A DNA stretch of 64,000 nucleotides from Trematomus loennbergii (taxonomy: Eukaryota > Chordata > Actinopteri > Perciformes > Nototheniidae), in assembly GCA_012861695.1 (NCBI GenBank), contig JAAOOA010000399.1, forward strand, positions 8,489,147 to 8,553,146. Direction: 5' to 3'. This document shows positions 62,371 through 64,000 of the stretch, piece after piece (position 1 is the first letter of the stretch; each line of letters starts with the position of its first letter). Made by a program: the position numbers and the translations under genes. A model generated the notes under the pieces. It had not been told where the DNA came from. It saw only the letters and a list, made by a program, of their open reading frames with translations, and did not search any database.

Positions 62371-63541
62371 CTACAACTCCCTCTTATACATCATATATGG
62401 TCGCCAAAGGCTATTTACATTTCTTTCATCTTGTGCACATGTCTATAAATATTATTTAAACAGAGAATAAGTCTTTCCTGATTGAACTTTTGCCAGATCA
62501 GATAAGAGACTCTGTGCTTTGCTATGCTGGCACACATTAGCAATGAACTGTTGCTACTATTTAAAAATGCATATATTCACATATGGCCACATAGTTCTAT
62601 ACTATTCTCTTCACTTAATGCAGAAAGACATTGACAGAGTTGCAGGGTATGTAGAAATGTTTCCTGAAAGCCAATCAATCATCCCATGGTGCTAAATTGC
62701 TGTTCAGGATGGAGACATTTCTCTCCCTGCTAAGTTCACCTCAGCCAAGCGGAGCAGAGGAAACTATGGATAAAACTTGGAAAGGTAAACCGCACACACC
62801 TGAGATTGACTGCCGCAGCATGCTTGAGAATCCTGTCTGAATGTGAGAGAGATAATTTCCATTACAGCCTTCTTGGATTCTCAGAGACACTCCTTCCTGC
62901 TGTACTGCATGCAGAGCTGAGCTGCAAATACAGCCTGCCCCTCTTTAATCTAGTTCAAAATCCCTGGATCTAAAGTATGAATGTGAAGTGGCCAACGTAC
63001 TCACCTTGACATTCATGCGATGCTTCTTGGCCTGTGATGGAATATTAATATTCCTCTTTCCTGGAGAAGTTGCAAACACTTGAAAGGCCAGAGAAGATGA
63101 TTTATTTCTGTGTACTGAAAGGTTTATGAAATCAGTGGATTTAAATTGTGATGCTCAGTATGGTGGAGTTTCTATTAATTATGCAAACAAATTGGAATTT
63201 TATCTGCAGAATTCGAGTGAATTGTGGCTGTTGCCGTGCTCTGGTGATGGCAGCGAGTGGCCAAGGTGCTGTGAGAAGGCAAAATAAATGAGGGGAGTGT
63301 GGAAATAATTTCAATGAATCTACGCTGAGTGTGGTTCGCCTTCGCAGTCATACCACCGAAACTCATGGCGGAAAATCTGCATTGCAAGACTGTGTGCCGC
63401 ATGTTTTCTCCTCCCTATAGAGGTCAATCTCATGTTTGCAGGGTCAAACTGCTCTTGGGCATAGCATGATGACAAAAAAGATGGATTTTCAGGAAGAATT
63501 TAGCTCCAGGCGTCAGTCCATCTCTCAAAAAATAGTTTGTG
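62371..63541. other. Intergenic, no gene seen
   Basis: Mixed-composition sequence. The stretch 62640-63400 has higher complexity than the surrounding AT-rich DNA and might be conserved non-coding sequence. No exon could be supported. Confidence 0.45.
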
Positions 63542-63570
63542 TTGTGTGTGTGTGTGTGTGTGGTGTGTGT

Positions 63571-63626
<56 letters not shown>
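63542..63626. repeat. (GT)n microsatellite with interruptions
   Basis: About 85 bp of GT repeats with GG interruptions near 63562 and 63571. Confidence 0.95.
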
Positions 63627-63627
<1 letters not shown>

Positions 63628-63757
63628 AAAAGTGATTTTGTTTTCCAGCTTATCGGGCAGTGGTTAATAAGAAAGCAAAAGCTTGTTTGTGCCATTCTGT
63701 TACCTTCATTCATCTGCACATTTTGTTCCCCTGGATTCACTGCCTGATTGTGGCTTA

Positions 63758-63914
<157 letters not shown>

Positions 63915-64000
63915 ATGCATCTCGTGTAAAGCAAAGAGGGCACGGTGTGTTGCTGCTGGCCTATGTCTTGGTGTGTTGTGCCACTATAAACAAATAAATA

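Overview
This window looks like a percomorph-type teleost fish genome segment. Evidence: spliced vertebrate genes with GT/AG introns, long (CA/GT)n microsatellites, and many fish-type DNA transposons with readable target-site duplications (TSDs). The gene order lyar - tmem128 - otop1 - drd5, all on the + strand, is a vertebrate neighbourhood related to human 4p16.

Left third (1-25.5 kb), gene-bearing. lyar has 8 coding exons (793-3859, 343 aa). tmem128 has 4 (7075-10943, 164 aa). otop1 has 6 (15095-19899, 595 aa). drd5 is a single-exon D1-class dopamine receptor (22885-24333, 482 aa or 460 aa). All four frames close across their splice sites without stops or frameshifts. The genes are unrelated in function: a nucleolar growth factor, a small membrane protein, a proton channel and a dopamine receptor. 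They share a neighbourhood, not a pathway. Several small DNA transposons sit in introns and spacers with intact TSDs.

Middle (26.8-37.1 kb), the most unusual part. A 479-488 bp class of TTAA-flanked MITE (copy A) was invaded by an 8.63-kb element at 28379-37012. That element has the marks of a Polinton/Maverick: 5'-AG...CT-3' ends, long inverted termini, a perfect 6-bp TSD (GAGGTA) and an adenain-type cysteine protease gene. Instead of the usual 15-20 kb gene set it is a giant fold-back. Two near-identical arms of about 2.7 kb each carry the protease and a capsid-like gene remnant, around a 3.2-kb unique spacer. The left protease is open (180 codons); the right one has a nonsense codon at position 127. 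The spacer holds AT-rich diverged tandem repeats, three exon-like fragments, a roughly 1-kb TCAGTGTT-type minisatellite open in all three forward frames, and a 42-bp hairpin near the inner edge of the right arm.

Right part (37.1-64 kb). I see no convincing gene. It holds three more same-orientation copies of the TTAA MITE (B, C, D), a second TTAA MITE family shared with tmem128 intron 3, a decayed Tc1/mariner-like element with a broken intron-bearing transposase, a solo LTR with 5-bp TSD, a hAT element, dispersed retroelement fragments and very long CA/GT microsatellites. A few short exon-like open frames and conserved-looking non-coding stretches are recorded with low confidence. Statements about family membership rest on motif recognition only; no database search was run.
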